This document shows, one piece after another, positions 9,769 through 21,635 of a stretch of 64,000 bases of DNA. Each line of letters opens with the position of its first letter. Positions within the stretch are counted from its first letter, which is position 1. The notes below the pieces were generated by a model. The model did no database searches, was not told the origin of the DNA, and saw only the letters and a program-made list of their open reading frames with translations. The DNA comes from Dryomyza anilis (taxonomy: Eukaryota > Arthropoda > Insecta > Diptera > Dryomyzidae). The stretch lies in assembly GCA_951804985.1 (NCBI GenBank), contig OX638135.1, positions 64,657,639 through 64,721,638 on the forward strand, read 5' to 3'. The translations under genes and the position numbers were made by a program.

Positions 9769-11045
9769 AGATCGCTGGGCGGAAATCGCTTTTTTGTACC
9801 AACTTTTTTTTATCGCGGAAATCAATAGAGGAGGTCGAGAAATTAATGTAGACATCCAGAGGGGTAAGCCACGCCCACTCCAAGTGGGCGGAAATCTCCT
9901 TTCTGCACCAACTTTTTTTTATTGCGGAATTCGATAGAGGAGGTCGAGAAATGGATGCAGCCACCCAGAGGGGTAAGCACCACCCACCCCCGCCCACTCC
10001 AACTTTTTTTTATTGCGGAATTCGATAGAGTAGGTCGAGCAATTAATGTAGTTACCCAGACGGATAAGCCGCGCCCACTCCAAGTGGGCGGAAATCGACT
10101 TTTGTACCAACTTTTTTTTATTGCCGAATTTGATAAAGGAGGTCGATAAATGGAAGTAGCCACCCAGCAGGGTAAGCCCCGCCTATACCTATACATATAA
10201 CAACAAATTATTAACAATAAAATTATTTTTTTTGTTTTTATTAAACAATACATATAATTAAAAAAATATACATTTAAAGTAACAAACGAAAAAAAAAACA
10301 AATATTTCAAGGAACTAACGTTAACAAAAATAAAAATATTTCAATTAACAAACAAAAAAATAATACAAAATTATTCATCATAATTAAATTCTCCATTTAC
10401 TCTTACTAATAAAATGTGCTCTAAATTATATGGTGTTAACCTATTGCGCTGATCTGACAATATATATTTTAAAGAAGAAAATAAGCGTTCCACACTAACT
10501 TGTGTGGATGGAGTTGCTAATATTATGTTAGCTAAAGTATTTAATAAGGCGATTTCCGCCCACTCGGAGTGGGCGTGGCCATCCCTCTCGGTGGCTACAT
10601 CCATTTCTCGACCTCCTCTATCGAATTCCGCAATAAAAAAAAGTTGGAACAAAAAGGCGATTTCCGCCCACTTGTAGTGGGCGTGGCCTACCCCTCTGGG
10701 TGGCTACATCCATTTCTCGACCTCCTCTATCGATTTCAGCGATAAAAATGTTGGTATAAAAAAGCGATTTCCGCCCACTTTAAGAGGGCGGGTAGGCCCC
10801 ACTTCGATCACTTGGTGGAGGCGCCACAAAACCTCTGTTACAGAAACCCTTCCTTTTTTATAATTTTTAAAATAACACAAAAAAAACTCTAAAAAATTCT
10901 AAAAAAACACTAAAAACAACACTAAAAAAACTCTAAAAGACCCCTAAAAAGAACACTAAAATAACTCTAAAAACAACACTTACGAACCTCGTGTATACTG
11001 TTTTCGGGTTGTGTTCAAAAACACTATAAATTGAAAAGGAGTATG
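9769..11045. mobile_element. hAT1 copy 2, both ends missing
   Basis: Collinear with the interior of hAT1: forward GGGCGGAAATCGC array (9776-10185), AT-rich middle, hAT C-terminal relic (10371-10547), then the inverted array (10548-10800) and the ACACTAAAAACAACACTAAA zone. It ends after GAAAAGGAGTATG, about 140 bp short of the hAT1 terminus. It lacks the SINE and so preserves the SINE empty site. Both flanks are repeat X in opposite orientations. Confidence 0.88.
10371..10547 (-). pseudogene. hAT transposase C-terminal domain relic (copy 2)
   Basis: Same domain as at 7665-7826 (ATPSTQVSVERLFSSLKY, then LTPYNLEH) with the same stop. Without the SINE, the open frame extends upstream through the inverted array to 10652, so array sequence is translated in frame before the relic. 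I take that as chance, not a functional fusion. Confidence 0.85.
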
Positions 11046-11145
11046 GTTGGTACAAAACACCCAATTTGTACTGACTGGACCTTGAGCACGTTAAGACAAT
11101 ATCTTAAAATTATCAAGAGGTCGTAAAACAAAAACAATTAATTGT
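11046..11145 (+). repeat. Repeat X, copy 2 (partial)
   Basis: GGTTGGTACAAAACACCCAA, TTTGTACTGACTGGACCTTG and AGCACGTTAAGACAATATCT. It is the same sequence as the minus-strand copy at 9613, now in inverse orientation on the far side of hAT1 copy 2. Confidence 0.75.
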
Positions 11146-11397
11146 TAACGCAGTGCACGGCGTTTAAAATCTAAATGATTTTTTATATTTTTTAAAAATA
11201 ATAAAAAACCAATTTTTTATACGAAGTGCAGCCTACGTATTTGATTCTGTGGAAACTCTGCAGCCTATACGTAGCAAATTGCTGCACGCAACAACAACTT
11301 TGGCAAAATCTTGAGTTGATGCAGTTTTTGCATTTTTGCTTTTGGTTCTTTCTTCAATGCACATAATTCTTATTGTGTTCATTGGAAAAGGAAAACT
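11146..11397. other. Spacer between repeat X copies
   Basis: No coding frame was recognised. It includes a small imperfect duplication GTGCAGCCTACGTATTTG / GCAGCCTATACGTAGCAA. Confidence 0.4.
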
Positions 11398-11606
11398 TTA
11401 GCGACTTGAAATGTAGAATCTGCAGAGAAAGATCGCTGATGAAGGGGCTTGGCTGCCTCTGAAAAAGCTGTACGATCTGCCACTCAATGCATTTTGCCAA
11501 TTTTTTGTTGTTTTATTGGTTGGTACAAAACACCCAATTTGTACTGAACTGGACAAAGACAATATCTTAAAATTATCAAGAGGTCGCAAATCAAAAACAA
11601 TTAATT
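11398..11606 (+). repeat. Repeat X, copy 3
   Basis: It contains GATCGCTGATGAAGGGGCTT, GCCACTCAATGCATTTTGCC and GGTTGGTACAAAACACCCAA, then AAGACAATATCTTAAAATTA. It is a direct repeat of copy 2 about 470 bp downstream. Such a pair could be two LTRs around a lost interior or a simple tandem duplication. Confidence 0.75.
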
Positions 11607-12693
11607 TCTTTAAAATAATATCTCTTTTAAAATTTTTACATTTTGAACGACACTCACATTATTAGTATTTAAGTAGAATTTTCATGACGTTTTTAAATTA
11701 TAGTTTTTAGGTATATTATTTAATAATTATTTTTAAGTATAGGTTTTAAATTATAGTTTTTTAGTATAGTTTTCAACTATAGTATTTAGGTAATATTATT
11801 CTTCAATTTTATTGAAGTTAGTTATACTTTGCTTTAGCATTGTAATAAATCATTTTTATTTTTGATTTTCATGTTTAACTTGTTTTTTTAGTTAGCTATT
11901 TTGAATAAAACTTTTTAAAACTTTTTGGTTTTTAAATAAAATTTTAACCTTTTTTTCCACTTTTATTTTGTTTAAACTTTTTTATTTTTTGACTTTTTTA
12001 AAATTGTCGGGAAAAACAGACGCAGGGAGATTGTTCCACAAACCTATCGTGCGACTGAAGAACGAATTATCTCTGTAATGCGTGGTTCTGTTCAGAAAGG
12101 ACTACGAAGGTTCGATGCGTGAGTATAACGAGAGAATACACGACCTGGTCGAGTCAGGCTATGTACTTCCCTCGAACACTTACCATTGTAATACCTATAA
12201 AACAAGCTTACACATCCTACGGTCCGATAGAGGATGAAATATTTTCATCCCCTATTAAAAACATTGCACGTTGCTAAATTCGATCCAGGAACTCCAAAGA
12301 AGATTTTGAAGCCCCTGCCCATATGTGCGAATTGAATTCCATCTTAGGCCGAGTCATCGGGAGTGAAGTATGTCTTACACCGTTTCAGAAAACCGAGGCA
12401 CTTGGCCGCTTCTTTCGACACATCAAATATGTGATCATTCCAAGAGCAGTTGACTGCGCAATATCCACAGAGTCCATATTGAGGGGAGGGAGGGCTGAAT
12501 CCATTCTTTTGTGAGATAACAGACGAAATTCGGTCTTGCTTGCAAGACCGAACTCGGAGATTGTTTTCAGGTCATTATTGAGTGTGTCATTTATTGAGCG
12601 CCTTTTACTCTCAATCTCCAAAGAGTTTGGACGCTTGTTGAACGAATATGAATGACAAATGTGACTGTCATCTGCAAAGGAATGAATTGGGTT

Positions 12694-13392
12694 TTAGGTC
12701 GATAACAGAAGGTCATTGATCAAAACCAGAAATAGGGACGGGGATAGGACGGAATCCTGCGGGATTTCAGAATTGATGGAATGTTGTTCTGAGAAAACAA
12801 CATCCATCGCAACTCGTATTAAACGACCCTGTAGAAAACTCGATATCCATCGAGTAAAAGAATTACCGACATCATATGCAATTAGTTTTGATAAGATGGC
12901 TTCATGCCACACTCGATCAAAAGCCTTGAAAATATCAAGAGCAACAACCTTACTCTCCCCGAAAAGGTGAATACAATTATTCCACTTTTCGGAGAGGACC
13001 GCCATCAAGTCACCGGTGGATCTGGTCCTACGGAAACCATATTGCCGGTCACTAAGTAATTCGTTTCGTTCCAGATAGTTCACAAGGTGGAAGTTTATTA
13101 CGCTTTCCATTATTTTGGATAGCGCAGAGCATATTGCAATGAGTCGGTCATTAGCAGGGTTAGTAGCCTCGTCCTTTTTCGGTACTGACTGGACATTGGT
13201 AAACTTCCAACAAGATGGAAAAACTCCTGTCGTGTAGGAGATGTTGAAAAGGTTACGCAACGGACAAGTCCGCGTTGACGCACACTTTTTTAAGACATGG
13301 GCAGATATGCCCTTTGGCCCGGAGGCTTCGTTAATATTGAGATTTGCTAAAACCTTTTTAACTGCCCGAGTTCGAAAATGTATCTCCGGCAT
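12694..13392 (-). pseudogene. LINE reverse transcriptase domain
   Basis: One open frame of about 230 residues with the LINE RT order: ASGPKGISAHVLKKC (block 1), RLIAICSALSKIMES (the usual R.I.LLS...K..E), RQYGFRRTRSTGDLM, and VVALDIFKAFDRVWH, the first catalytic Asp block. The normal GxPQGSxLSP is degraded to EIPQDSVLSPSLF. The second catalytic motif (xADD) is not in this frame. It would copy LINE RNA at a nicked target. The mutated block and the frameshift after it show it is inactive. Confidence 0.9.
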
Positions 13393-14185
13393 TGCAGAAG
13401 AAGCAAATTCAACGACGGGCAGTGGTTGATTGCTATCTGGGAGCGTTGAATTATTTGAAAATCTACCGGATCAGTGAAGGTCTGGCCATTCATAACAAGG
13501 GTTGGAGTAGACGATGTCGTCTGATTCTTCACCTTTTAACAAATGACCAGAAATTTTTACTACCTCTATGGTAGAGAAGGACCTTTTTGCGCGCGTTTTG
13601 TTCGTGTAGAAACTTTTCACGCGCGATCACGGCATTACAGCGATTCCTAGCTTGCATTCTTATTAGAAAGCCAATTCTGAAAAGCTTCCTCTTTCGACCT
13701 GACTGCAATCCTGCAAGTCTCATTAAACTAAGAGTGGTCCTTGGGTTAAATGGTAATATTTATAGAAGGTATGAAGGACCGCATACCCAATAAAATAATA
13801 TTTTGTACCATTAAGGCCGCGGCATTTATGTCTCTATCTGCGAAACATAATTTCCAATTAAAGTTGCGAAAAAAAATATATAACGCTTCCCAATTTGCTT
13901 CTTCGTAAAGCCATACAGTCCTCTTCGGGGCTTTAATCGACGAGGCGCGTTAACTAGAATACGAAAACGCAGCGGAAACAATACAGTGGTCGGAATTACC
14001 AAGAGGTGCAAAGACTTTTACATTATATTTTTCATGATACGAAGTCAGAAAAAGGTCTAAGACTTTTTAACTCTGCCCACCGACGCGTGGGAGGTACATC
14101 CGATCCTTCACCAATTCAGTGAGTTGATTGCACTCGGCAAACAGCTCAACATAACAACCCTCCTGTGTTGATAGACCCGACTGGC

Positions 14186-14486
14186 TCAACTGGCGTTGTG
14201 CACATTAAAGTCACCAGCAATAACAATTTCACTTCCTGGAAACAGTTCCAATATATTTGAGATCGAATCAGACAGGGCATCTAACTTGTTACAGGTAGAA
14301 ACTCTATCTAGATTCGGACTCCTATAAATACAACACAAGTGCATGATGTGTGACAAGATTTTGAATTTAATCCACATAGAATTAAATTCATTATCCGAAA
14401 CACTATTTTTCTGTTGGTGCTGGTACGCAACGTCACTTCGAACAAAAAGGGCGAGAACCCCTTTGATAATTTCGTAACATGCGTTA
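14186..14486 (-). pseudogene. LINE endonuclease (APE-type) C-terminal part
   Basis: Motifs in order: VLALFVRSDVAYQ, FNSMWIKF, CCIYRSPN and IAGDFNVHNAS. The GDFN motif carries catalytic residues of the exonuclease-endonuclease-phosphatase fold. The N-terminal catalytic motifs that should precede it are absent because the element is cut at about 14486. Confidence 0.85.
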
Positions 14487-15615
14487 TTGTTATATGCTGA
14501 TATTTTTGTGGGTTTGTTTATTGTAAGTTTTTAATCGTTAATTGTTATTATTATTTTAATTATTTAAAAAAATCATTATTTAAAAATGCAGCGGACGACA
14601 CTTGAAACGACACTTCAAACGACAAATTTCACGGCTCTCGACAAGTGTTAAAATACAACGGACGATACAACGGACGACAAATTACAATAAGAGGACGGCG
14701 CGACACGTCCGTCTCCCATCATTGCGCAGACAAAACTGTTTAGAAAATTTGACAAAAATGTCTCGATAAAATTGCAGAAAACTTGCAATTGTATACTTCA
14801 GATATCGTTTTAATGTGATTTTAAATATTATACCTTGCTGCTCGGCGACTTTATCAGAAAAGATCAGGTTAAATTAGATTTTTCTCTATGTGACCAAATG
14901 TTCTTGAAAACATACAGAAAATTGATTTATTATTTTCCGGTGGAAAAGAAATGTACGTAAAAATTTGAAAATAAGAAAATGATACTTGCGATTCTAAATA
15001 CAGTGGTTTAGAAAATTTTGACAACTAGATGACGACTGTAGGGCATACGCATTTTATTTAAAATTGGTTATTATTGTTTATTTGTATATTTGTATAAATA
15101 TATTTGTATAAATATATAAATGCATAAAAATTAATCATGGCTACAAGCGAAAAATATTGAAATGTAAAAAAATTTTGACAAAAATGGCAAAATTTAAATA
15201 TACTGTCTTCCAATTTTTTTTTATAGAAAATAATGATTAAGATCTTAATAATTGATCAATTTGAAAATGTGTACCTTAAGTGTGTACCTAAAGACACATC
15301 CAAAGTATTGCACGAAATAGGTCAAAATATTCAATATTCGTAATTTTGGTCAATGTTTTAACCCAAAAAGTTAAAATAATTTTATTTTTTGGAAAACTCT
15401 GTATTTTTTGCACCCCACTTACATTTTAATTATCTCAAATCACTTTTATTTATATATTTTATTTATATGAAATTGAATTTCAAAACAGATAAGGATAACA
15501 TCAAAAAACAAATGTTTTTGGCTCAAAATCTAAATCAATGAATAATATTTAAAAACACATATTACTAAAAAAAAAAGATAGTTTTTATGTTTCGTGCAAT
15601 TACAAAGCAATACAA
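14487..15615. other. AT-rich DNA, no gene seen
   Basis: About 14585-14740 contains short repeats of ACGACAC / CGGACGAC type and is less AT-rich, but no frame or family was recognised. The remainder is featureless AT-rich sequence. Confidence 0.5.
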
Positions 15616-15872
15616 TGATCTGTAGATGTAAATTTAATATGAGGTATTTGAATATAAATGGTCAGATCACAGGTCACAATGGAACGAGCCAATTTATTCG
15701 CACATACAGCGTAGGCATATAACTAATCTAAATTGTAAGTTTTATTCATATAACTGTTCAATTTTTTAAGTAGTAGGGATTTCAACAGACAGACAGGCGA
15801 AAAGACAGACATCGCTAACTCTGGAGGTCATGCTGGAGGTTATGCCCTTTCATTCTTAGTGTAGGGTATAAA
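15616..15872 (+). mobile_element. DINE-like subfamily B, truncated and internally deleted (B3)
   Basis: ATATGAGGTATTTGAATATA, CACATACAGCGTAGGCATAT, TTCAACAGACAGACAGGC and the terminal CTTAGTGTAGGGTATA are present. The TATATATTCTTGATC block has been deleted, shortening the terminal region compared with the copy ending at 50100. Confidence 0.85.
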
Positions 15873-16167
15873 AAGTCTCGGATGAGAGACTTAACTATAA
15901 CACTGTCGACTGTCATTGCAAAATGCACTAATACTATTGAGTGCAGTAGTGCATATATTACAGGGGGAACTTCAAATACATTTGTGCAGATGTCTTATTT
16001 CACAAATAAATGATATAATTTATATTGCCCCGCGTAAGAAATATTTTATCACGGTAGTTTAATAAAAAAAAGCCATATTTCAAAACTTTCAGTTTTGTAA
16101 ATTTATTGAAATTTAATAATAGCATCAGAAATCACTGTTGAAAATAATTGGACTATTGGACTATAAC

Positions 16168-16945
16168 GCAATTTAAAATTTTGTAAGGCTAATAGAAATA
16201 ATAGTTTGGCACTACAGTCCTATAAGAACTTAGGCCGAGCTCTCTCACCATTTTGAGCTGTGCGTGTTATATTTGTACTCAAAGTGGTGGGACCTATAGT
16301 TTACTGCCGAATCCGAACGGCGGGTGAGAGCTTTTCATAGGCAATGTTTTACTCTCGTAGGTTTGCCATTTACTGCCGAGAGGTAGCTCGGTATAGAAAA
16401 ATGTTTTTATGAAAAGATGTTGTTAGCCCCTGTCCAGGCTAGAACCGGGGACCTTTCAGCTCGTAGTCCAACGCAAAAACCACTGAGCTACCGCGGCTAA
16501 GGCTAATATTTGATTTTAATAATTTACGGCTAAAATTTTTACCATGAAAACCCGGGATAAAAAGTGGTCGGATCGCCCCCATTTTTGTGCGTTTTAAATT
16601 TTATAACTACATCTTGAATACTTTTCGTGTTATTGGTACCTAAAAGCTTATATAAAAGTGACTTGTATGGGTGGTGGGCGTGTCCGTTGACCGATTCAGT
16701 TCCTACTTTTGGCTAAAACATATTGAAACGAAATTTCATCGCATTCTGTTTGGTATGTCTCAAGTTTTTGTGTATTCTGACAGCAAGACAGCAAAACGGA
16801 CAAACAGACGGACTTGGCTAAACGGACTAGGGTAGTGATGCTGGTCAAGAGTATATATACTTTTCCATACCGGACACGCCTCCTAAGGGGCGATACAATA
16901 AATCACCAAGTTAATATACCATGTACCTCATAGGTGTAGGGTATA
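16168..16945 (+). mobile_element. DINE-like subfamily A, 5'-truncated, hosts SINE2 (A2)
   Basis: It matches A3 and A5 from TTTAAAATTTTGTAAGGC onward (interrupted by the SINE), through GAAAACCCGGGATAA and GGGTGGTGGGCGTGTCCGTT, to the end CTCATAGGTGTAGGGTATAA. The first ~250 bp with the GGGCCC hairpin are missing. Confidence 0.85.
16195..16498 (-). mobile_element. tRNA-derived SINE, second copy (SINE2)
   Basis: The reverse complement of SINE1: GCTACCGCGGCT at the tRNA end, an inverted A-box within CCACTGAGCTACC, and the B-box degraded (AGCTCGTAGTCC and GGCTAGAACCGG remain recognisable). The tail end is next to AATAATAG. Direct repeats AAGGCTAATA lie at 16185-16194 and 16499-16508, consistent with a 10-bp duplication in element A2. 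The uninterrupted equivalent (TATAAGGCGAATATTTCA) is visible in A3. Confidence 0.88.
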
Positions 16946-17003
16946 AATAGTTTACTATATCGCAATTAAACAAAGAATGTTTAGTTTTACAAACGCAAAG
17001 TAA

Positions 17004-17826
17004 ACGAGTTGGGAAAGTTAGGTCACATTGGTAAGTTCGGTCACATGGGGCGGACTTTTATATTCAGTCGGGCCCGACTATGGAATACCCTACACCTTTG
17101 GTGGAGATATTAATGTGGAATATTTAATCGCATACCTTAATTTTGAAGTTTTTAATTATGCTGAACCTCCCCACCCTCAGAATATTATTCACATATCCGA
17201 AATTTACGTCATATATCCCCAAAATTTTAAAAATTGATATAAAAGTATAAAAAAACTAATAAAAAAAATAGAAAAATATAATTGCGCGGATCACGCCTAT
17301 ATTCAAAATTTTATAAGGCGAATATTTCATAGATTTGATTTTAATAATTTACGGTTCAATTTTCCATTATGAAAACCCGGGAAATAATGAAAAAAAAATG
17401 TGGGCGGTTCACGCCCGTTTTTGGACCACTTGTTTTAAGGTAAATTACAACAATATGTTTTAAATTTTATAACTATATCTTGTATACTTTTCGACTTATT
17501 AGTTCCTAAAGAGTTATATAAAAGTGACTTGTATGGGAGGTGGGCGTGTCCGTTGACGGATTTGGCTCATTTTCAAACTGAGTTCCTACTTTTGGCTAAA
17601 ATATATTCAGACGAAATTTCATCGCATTCTGATTTCTCAAGTTTTTCTGTATTCGGACAGCCAGACAGCAAGACGGACAGACATACAGACGGACATGACT
17701 AAACGGACTCGGGTAGTGATGCTGATCAAGAATATATATACTTTTCCATACCGGACACGCCTCTTAAGGGGCGTTAAAATATCTGCACAAACTTAATATA
17801 CCCTGTACCTCATAGGTGTAGGGTAT
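17004..17826 (+). mobile_element. DINE-1/INE-1-like element, subfamily A, near full length (A3)
   Basis: It runs from CGAGTTGGGAAAGTTAGGTC through the hairpin-forming CAGTCGGGCCCGACT and GGAATACCCTACACC to GACAGACATACAGACGGACA, GATCAAGAATATATATAC and CATAGGTGTAGGGTATA. The inverted TACCCTACACC / GGTGTAGGGTA motifs and the terminal microsatellite match the DINE-1 plan. It has no transposase. The 70-codon frame at 17028-17237 is a by-product. Confidence 0.9.
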
Positions 17827-19629
17827 AAAAATCACGAGTTTATCCGCTTTTTCATTATTGAAATTTTTGTAATTATAAAACCGTACGACAAAATTAAACA
17901 TTAGGCTGCACACATATAAAAAAAAACATATATTTTCTTAAAGTACGCCAAAAAAATAAAATACATGGGTGATTCCACGTCAGATCAACCGAAGGTTTGG
18001 CAACACCATCTCAGAAATTAATGAAATTTAGTAGGGTGGTTTTATGACTTGAAATTAAGAAAAACTTAAAATTTCAGTTTCCTACCTGCAGTGGTTTCAG
18101 AGATATGAGTCCTTGATATATGAAAAACTCACAAAAAATGCACAAAGTTGCACTAGCTTATCTTACTATAACTTAGTAAATAGTTAACTTACCGAAACCA
18201 TTTAAACGACCATGCAAGGTTATAAAGCAAAAGTGGAAGTATTAAAATCTTTAATATTAGGGTGACCCTAGGTAGATATTAATCAAAATATTATTAAAAG
18301 AGGATTATCTTAATAACTCCCTTTTTTAAAATTAAAAAAAAATATATATGTTAAAGAGTGTCCTTTTGCTAATAAACTATCAAAATTTCAGAGTGGTGTT
18401 CGGGCTTGTTTTCGAGTTATTAATAAAAAAGTTTTATAAAGTAGAAATTTTCATATGAAATTTTTATTATAAAATTTAGTAATTATTTTCATTGTAATAT
18501 TATTAAACTATAAAAGCCAATTAAATTTATTGTATAGCTTTTAAAAAGAATAATTAATTTGGGGTGGCCATATTTGTTAGGTGACCAACCCTAGAAAAAT
18601 TGAAAAACTTTACACTTACCTATATGGACATATAGGTAATCAAATGAAAGATGATCTCACGATTGTGAATATGTAATAATTTTCATGAAAAGCGTACCGC
18701 AGGAACCTCGGTACCCTTTTTAGAATTAACACCTTCGTTTTTTCATACATTCAGTCGAGTGACTATATATTATTTGCAAGGATTGAAACCGTAACCGAAA
18801 CCGAAACCGATATCCGTTTAAAACCGTTTCATTTTTAAAACCGAAACCGTAACCGAAACCCTTATACGAAAATCAGAAATAAACCGATATCCAAAACCGA
18901 TATAAACGGTTTCGGTTTTATACCGGTTTAAAACGGTTTTTAAAAAAGTATTTGGTATTTGGTCTAATATTTGTTTTTTGTTTCATTAATCGAATTAACA
19001 ACAAAACACCAGCAACTCCAAGCAAAATTTGTATGTTAAAAAATGATTCAAATTTTAATAATATTGGTTTTTATTTATTTTTTAGTAAAATATATAGGGG
19101 AGCTTGGGGTTAAATGGGAAAAGTCTTGAAAAGTTCATTTGAATATTTTTTAAATTCTTTTAAAGGATCTATTCAATAGAATACCATTTATAAGTCTTTT
19201 AATGGATTTTTGAGTGATTTTTCAAAACAGCTCAATTTCGGACATAAACAAAACAATGGTAATGCAAGAAAAAATGTGAAAAAAGTTTCAAATTTTTAAC
19301 ATCTCAGCAACTATTTAAGGAAATACGAAAAATGAAGTGCAAGTTCGACAAGTTTAAACATTTCAAGTATAAGGCAGATATTTGTTTACATTAGTGATGA
19401 TGAAAAATTTCTTGTTCTTGCAATTTTTTTTTAGCAAGAACAACAACGAGAACCAGATCGAGATTTTCTTGCAAGAAAAAGTGCAAGATGAAAACTTCAA
19501 GAACAAGAGCAAGTGTAAGACTAACACAGAAAGAAAAGCAAAACATGCGTTTTTTTATGATTTTAATGTATTTAATACGTTTTTAAGGTAATAATGAAAT
19601 TCAAAAGAATTCATGATATTACTAAATAT

Positions 19630-21176
19630 AAGAGCTCTCGATTACCCGGGTTTTTCGAGCTAACCGGGTAATACCCGGGTTGTTCAAATACTCGAAAAAC
19701 CCGGGTATTAAATGTTCGAGCTACCCGGGTAATTTGTTCGTTCGTTTGTTCGAGCTATTCGAGTAGCTCGTTTGTTCGAGTAGCTCGATTGCTCGTTCGT
19801 TGTTCGAGTAGCTCGATTGCTCGATCGTTGTTCGAGCTTCGAGTAGCTCGTTCGTTCGTTTGTTCGATTGACGATTGTTCATTTGATCGCTTGTTAATTT
19901 GTCTGTCCGTTCGTTTGCTTGATGTGGGAGTTGGTCGGAAGTGGTTGGAAAAATGTAGGTGGACAAAAGTGGGTGGGTGGGCAAAAGTGGGCGGAAAGTG
20001 ATAAAAAGACCGAAAAAAATGTTATTGCAGAAATCGGTAGCAGACATCAAGGGAAATCGAATGGTACCACTCTCAGTGGTCCCTGACCCCCAAAAGGGGG
20101 TCAAAAACCACTTTTTGTCCAAAAAAATTTGCGGAAATGGATAGCGAACCTCATTAGAAGACTAATGGTACCCTTTGGAGTGGTCCCTGACCCCCAAAAG
20201 GGGGTCAAAAACCCATTTATGACCCAAAAATTTGTATTTCAGAAATCGATAGCGGACACTATTAGAATGCTATTGGTACACTTTGGAGTGGTCCATGACC
20301 CCCAAAAGGGGGTCAAAAACCCATTTATGACCCAAAAATTTGTATTTCAGAAATCGATAGCGGACACTATTAGAATGCTATTGGTACACTTTGGAGTGGT
20401 CCATGACCCCCAAAAGGGGGTCAAAAACCCATTTATGACCCAAAATTTTTTATCTCGGAAATTGATAGTGGACATCATTAGAAGGCTAATGGTACCCTTT
20501 GGTGTGGTCCATGACCCCCAAAAGGTGGTCAAAAACCCATTTATCCGCTATCGATTTCTGAAATACAAATTTTTGGGTCATAAATGGGTTTTTGACCCCC
20601 TTTTGGGGGTCAGGGACCACTCCAAAGGGTACCATTAGTCTTCTAATGAGGTTCGCTATCCATTTCCGCAATAAAAATTTTTTGGACAAAAAGTGGTTTT
20701 TGACCCCCTTTTGGGGGTCAGGGACCACTGAGAGTGGTACCATTCGATTTCCCTTGATGTCTGCTACCGATTTCTGCAATAAAATTTTTTTCGGTCTTTT
20801 TATCACTTTCCGTCCACTTTTGCCCACCCACCCACTTTTGTCCACCTACATTTTTCCAACCACTTCCGACCAACTCCCACATCAAGCAAACGAACGGACA
20901 GACAAATTAACAAGCGATCAAATGAACAATCGAACGAATGAACAAGCTACTCGAAGCTCGAACAACGATCGAGCTACTCGAACAACGAACGAGCCATCGA
21001 GCTACTCGAACAAACGAGCTACTCGAATAGCTCGAACAAACGAACGAACCAACTACCCGGGTTTTGCGAACTACCCGGGTAGCTCGAACATTTAATACCC
21101 GGGTTTTTCGAGTATTTCAACTACCCGGGTATTACCCGGGCTACTCGAAAATACTCGTATGAAATCGAGAGCTCTG
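19630..21176. mobile_element. hAT fold-back element G with ACCCGGGT ends
   Basis: Termini AAGAGCTCTCGAT and, on the minus strand, CAGAGCTCTCGAT. The 8-bp duplication CTAAATAT is at 19622-19629 and 21177-21184 and fits the hAT form nTnnnnAn. Behind each end are TACCCGGGTT motifs and short TTCGAGTAGCTCG-type repeats, then a 108-bp tandem array in opposite orientations. The open frames on both strands here arise from the arrays. Confidence 0.9.
20018..20800. repeat. Tandem array in G: ~108-bp units, five forward then two to three inverted
   Basis: The unit contains GTGGTCC(C/A)TGACCCC, CAAAAGGGGGTCAAAAAC, CAGAAATCGATAG and GGTAC(C/A). GGTAC marks recur near 20063, 20167, 20275, 20383 and 20491, then the units run inverted from about 20541. 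CCCCCAAAAGGGGG is itself a palindrome. The third and fourth units are almost identical, suggesting recent amplification. Confidence 0.9.
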
Positions 21177-21635
21177 CTAAATATTGAACAACAAGTAACA
21201 ATGGAAAACGTGCAAAATATTTATGAGCGTGAACATTAATGAATGTGTGTTTTTTTTTGTTTTTGTCAATTCTAAAGAATATAAGCATCTTAAAAATAAG
21301 GCCTGTGAAGCACTTTTGAAGCGGTAAATAGCTTTAAAAGGGCTTCAAAAGTCGCTTCAAAAAGATAAAACAGACAAAACAATGTTTTTTCTCTTTTCTT
21401 CGCTACGGTAGTTCGTACATCGATTGTGCATATGCACTGTGCTATGCACATTATTATTTTTGTTTTACTTTTATATATATATATAGTTTTTTTGTTGATT
21501 GTAAAATTATTTTTGTTTTACTATTATATATATAGTGTTTTTGTTAATTGTAAAATCATGAAGTTTTCTTAAGTTCAGTTATATGTGCATTATTTCATTT
21601 AACTTATAAAACCAAAATAAAAAATGGTTACCCTG

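Larger units (their letters stand above)
11990..14486 (-). mobile_element. LINE (non-LTR retrotransposon), 5'-truncated and decayed
   Basis: On the minus strand: end of an APE-type endonuclease (14486-14186), linker with KNFWSFVKR near 13535, reverse transcriptase (13392-12694), thumb region with LLSHKR and LPPL near 12500, and a C-terminal tail near 12070-12010 with RTIGLWNNLP. Domain order and motifs fit the Jockey/CR1-like group. The first part of the endonuclease and ORF1 are absent. Several frameshifts make it dead. A T-rich plus-strand stretch (11610-11990) probably covers its 3' UTR. Confidence 0.88.

Noticed and set aside
11046..11606. X2 and X3 as an LTR pair of a small LTR element
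   Set aside because: No TG...CA ends, primer-binding site or flanking duplication could be identified. Kept only as a repeat.
20129..21095. Long reading frames of 119-169 codons on both strands
   Set aside because: They run through the 108-bp tandem array, whose length is a multiple of three, on both strands and with repeated peptide units. They are by-products of the repeat.
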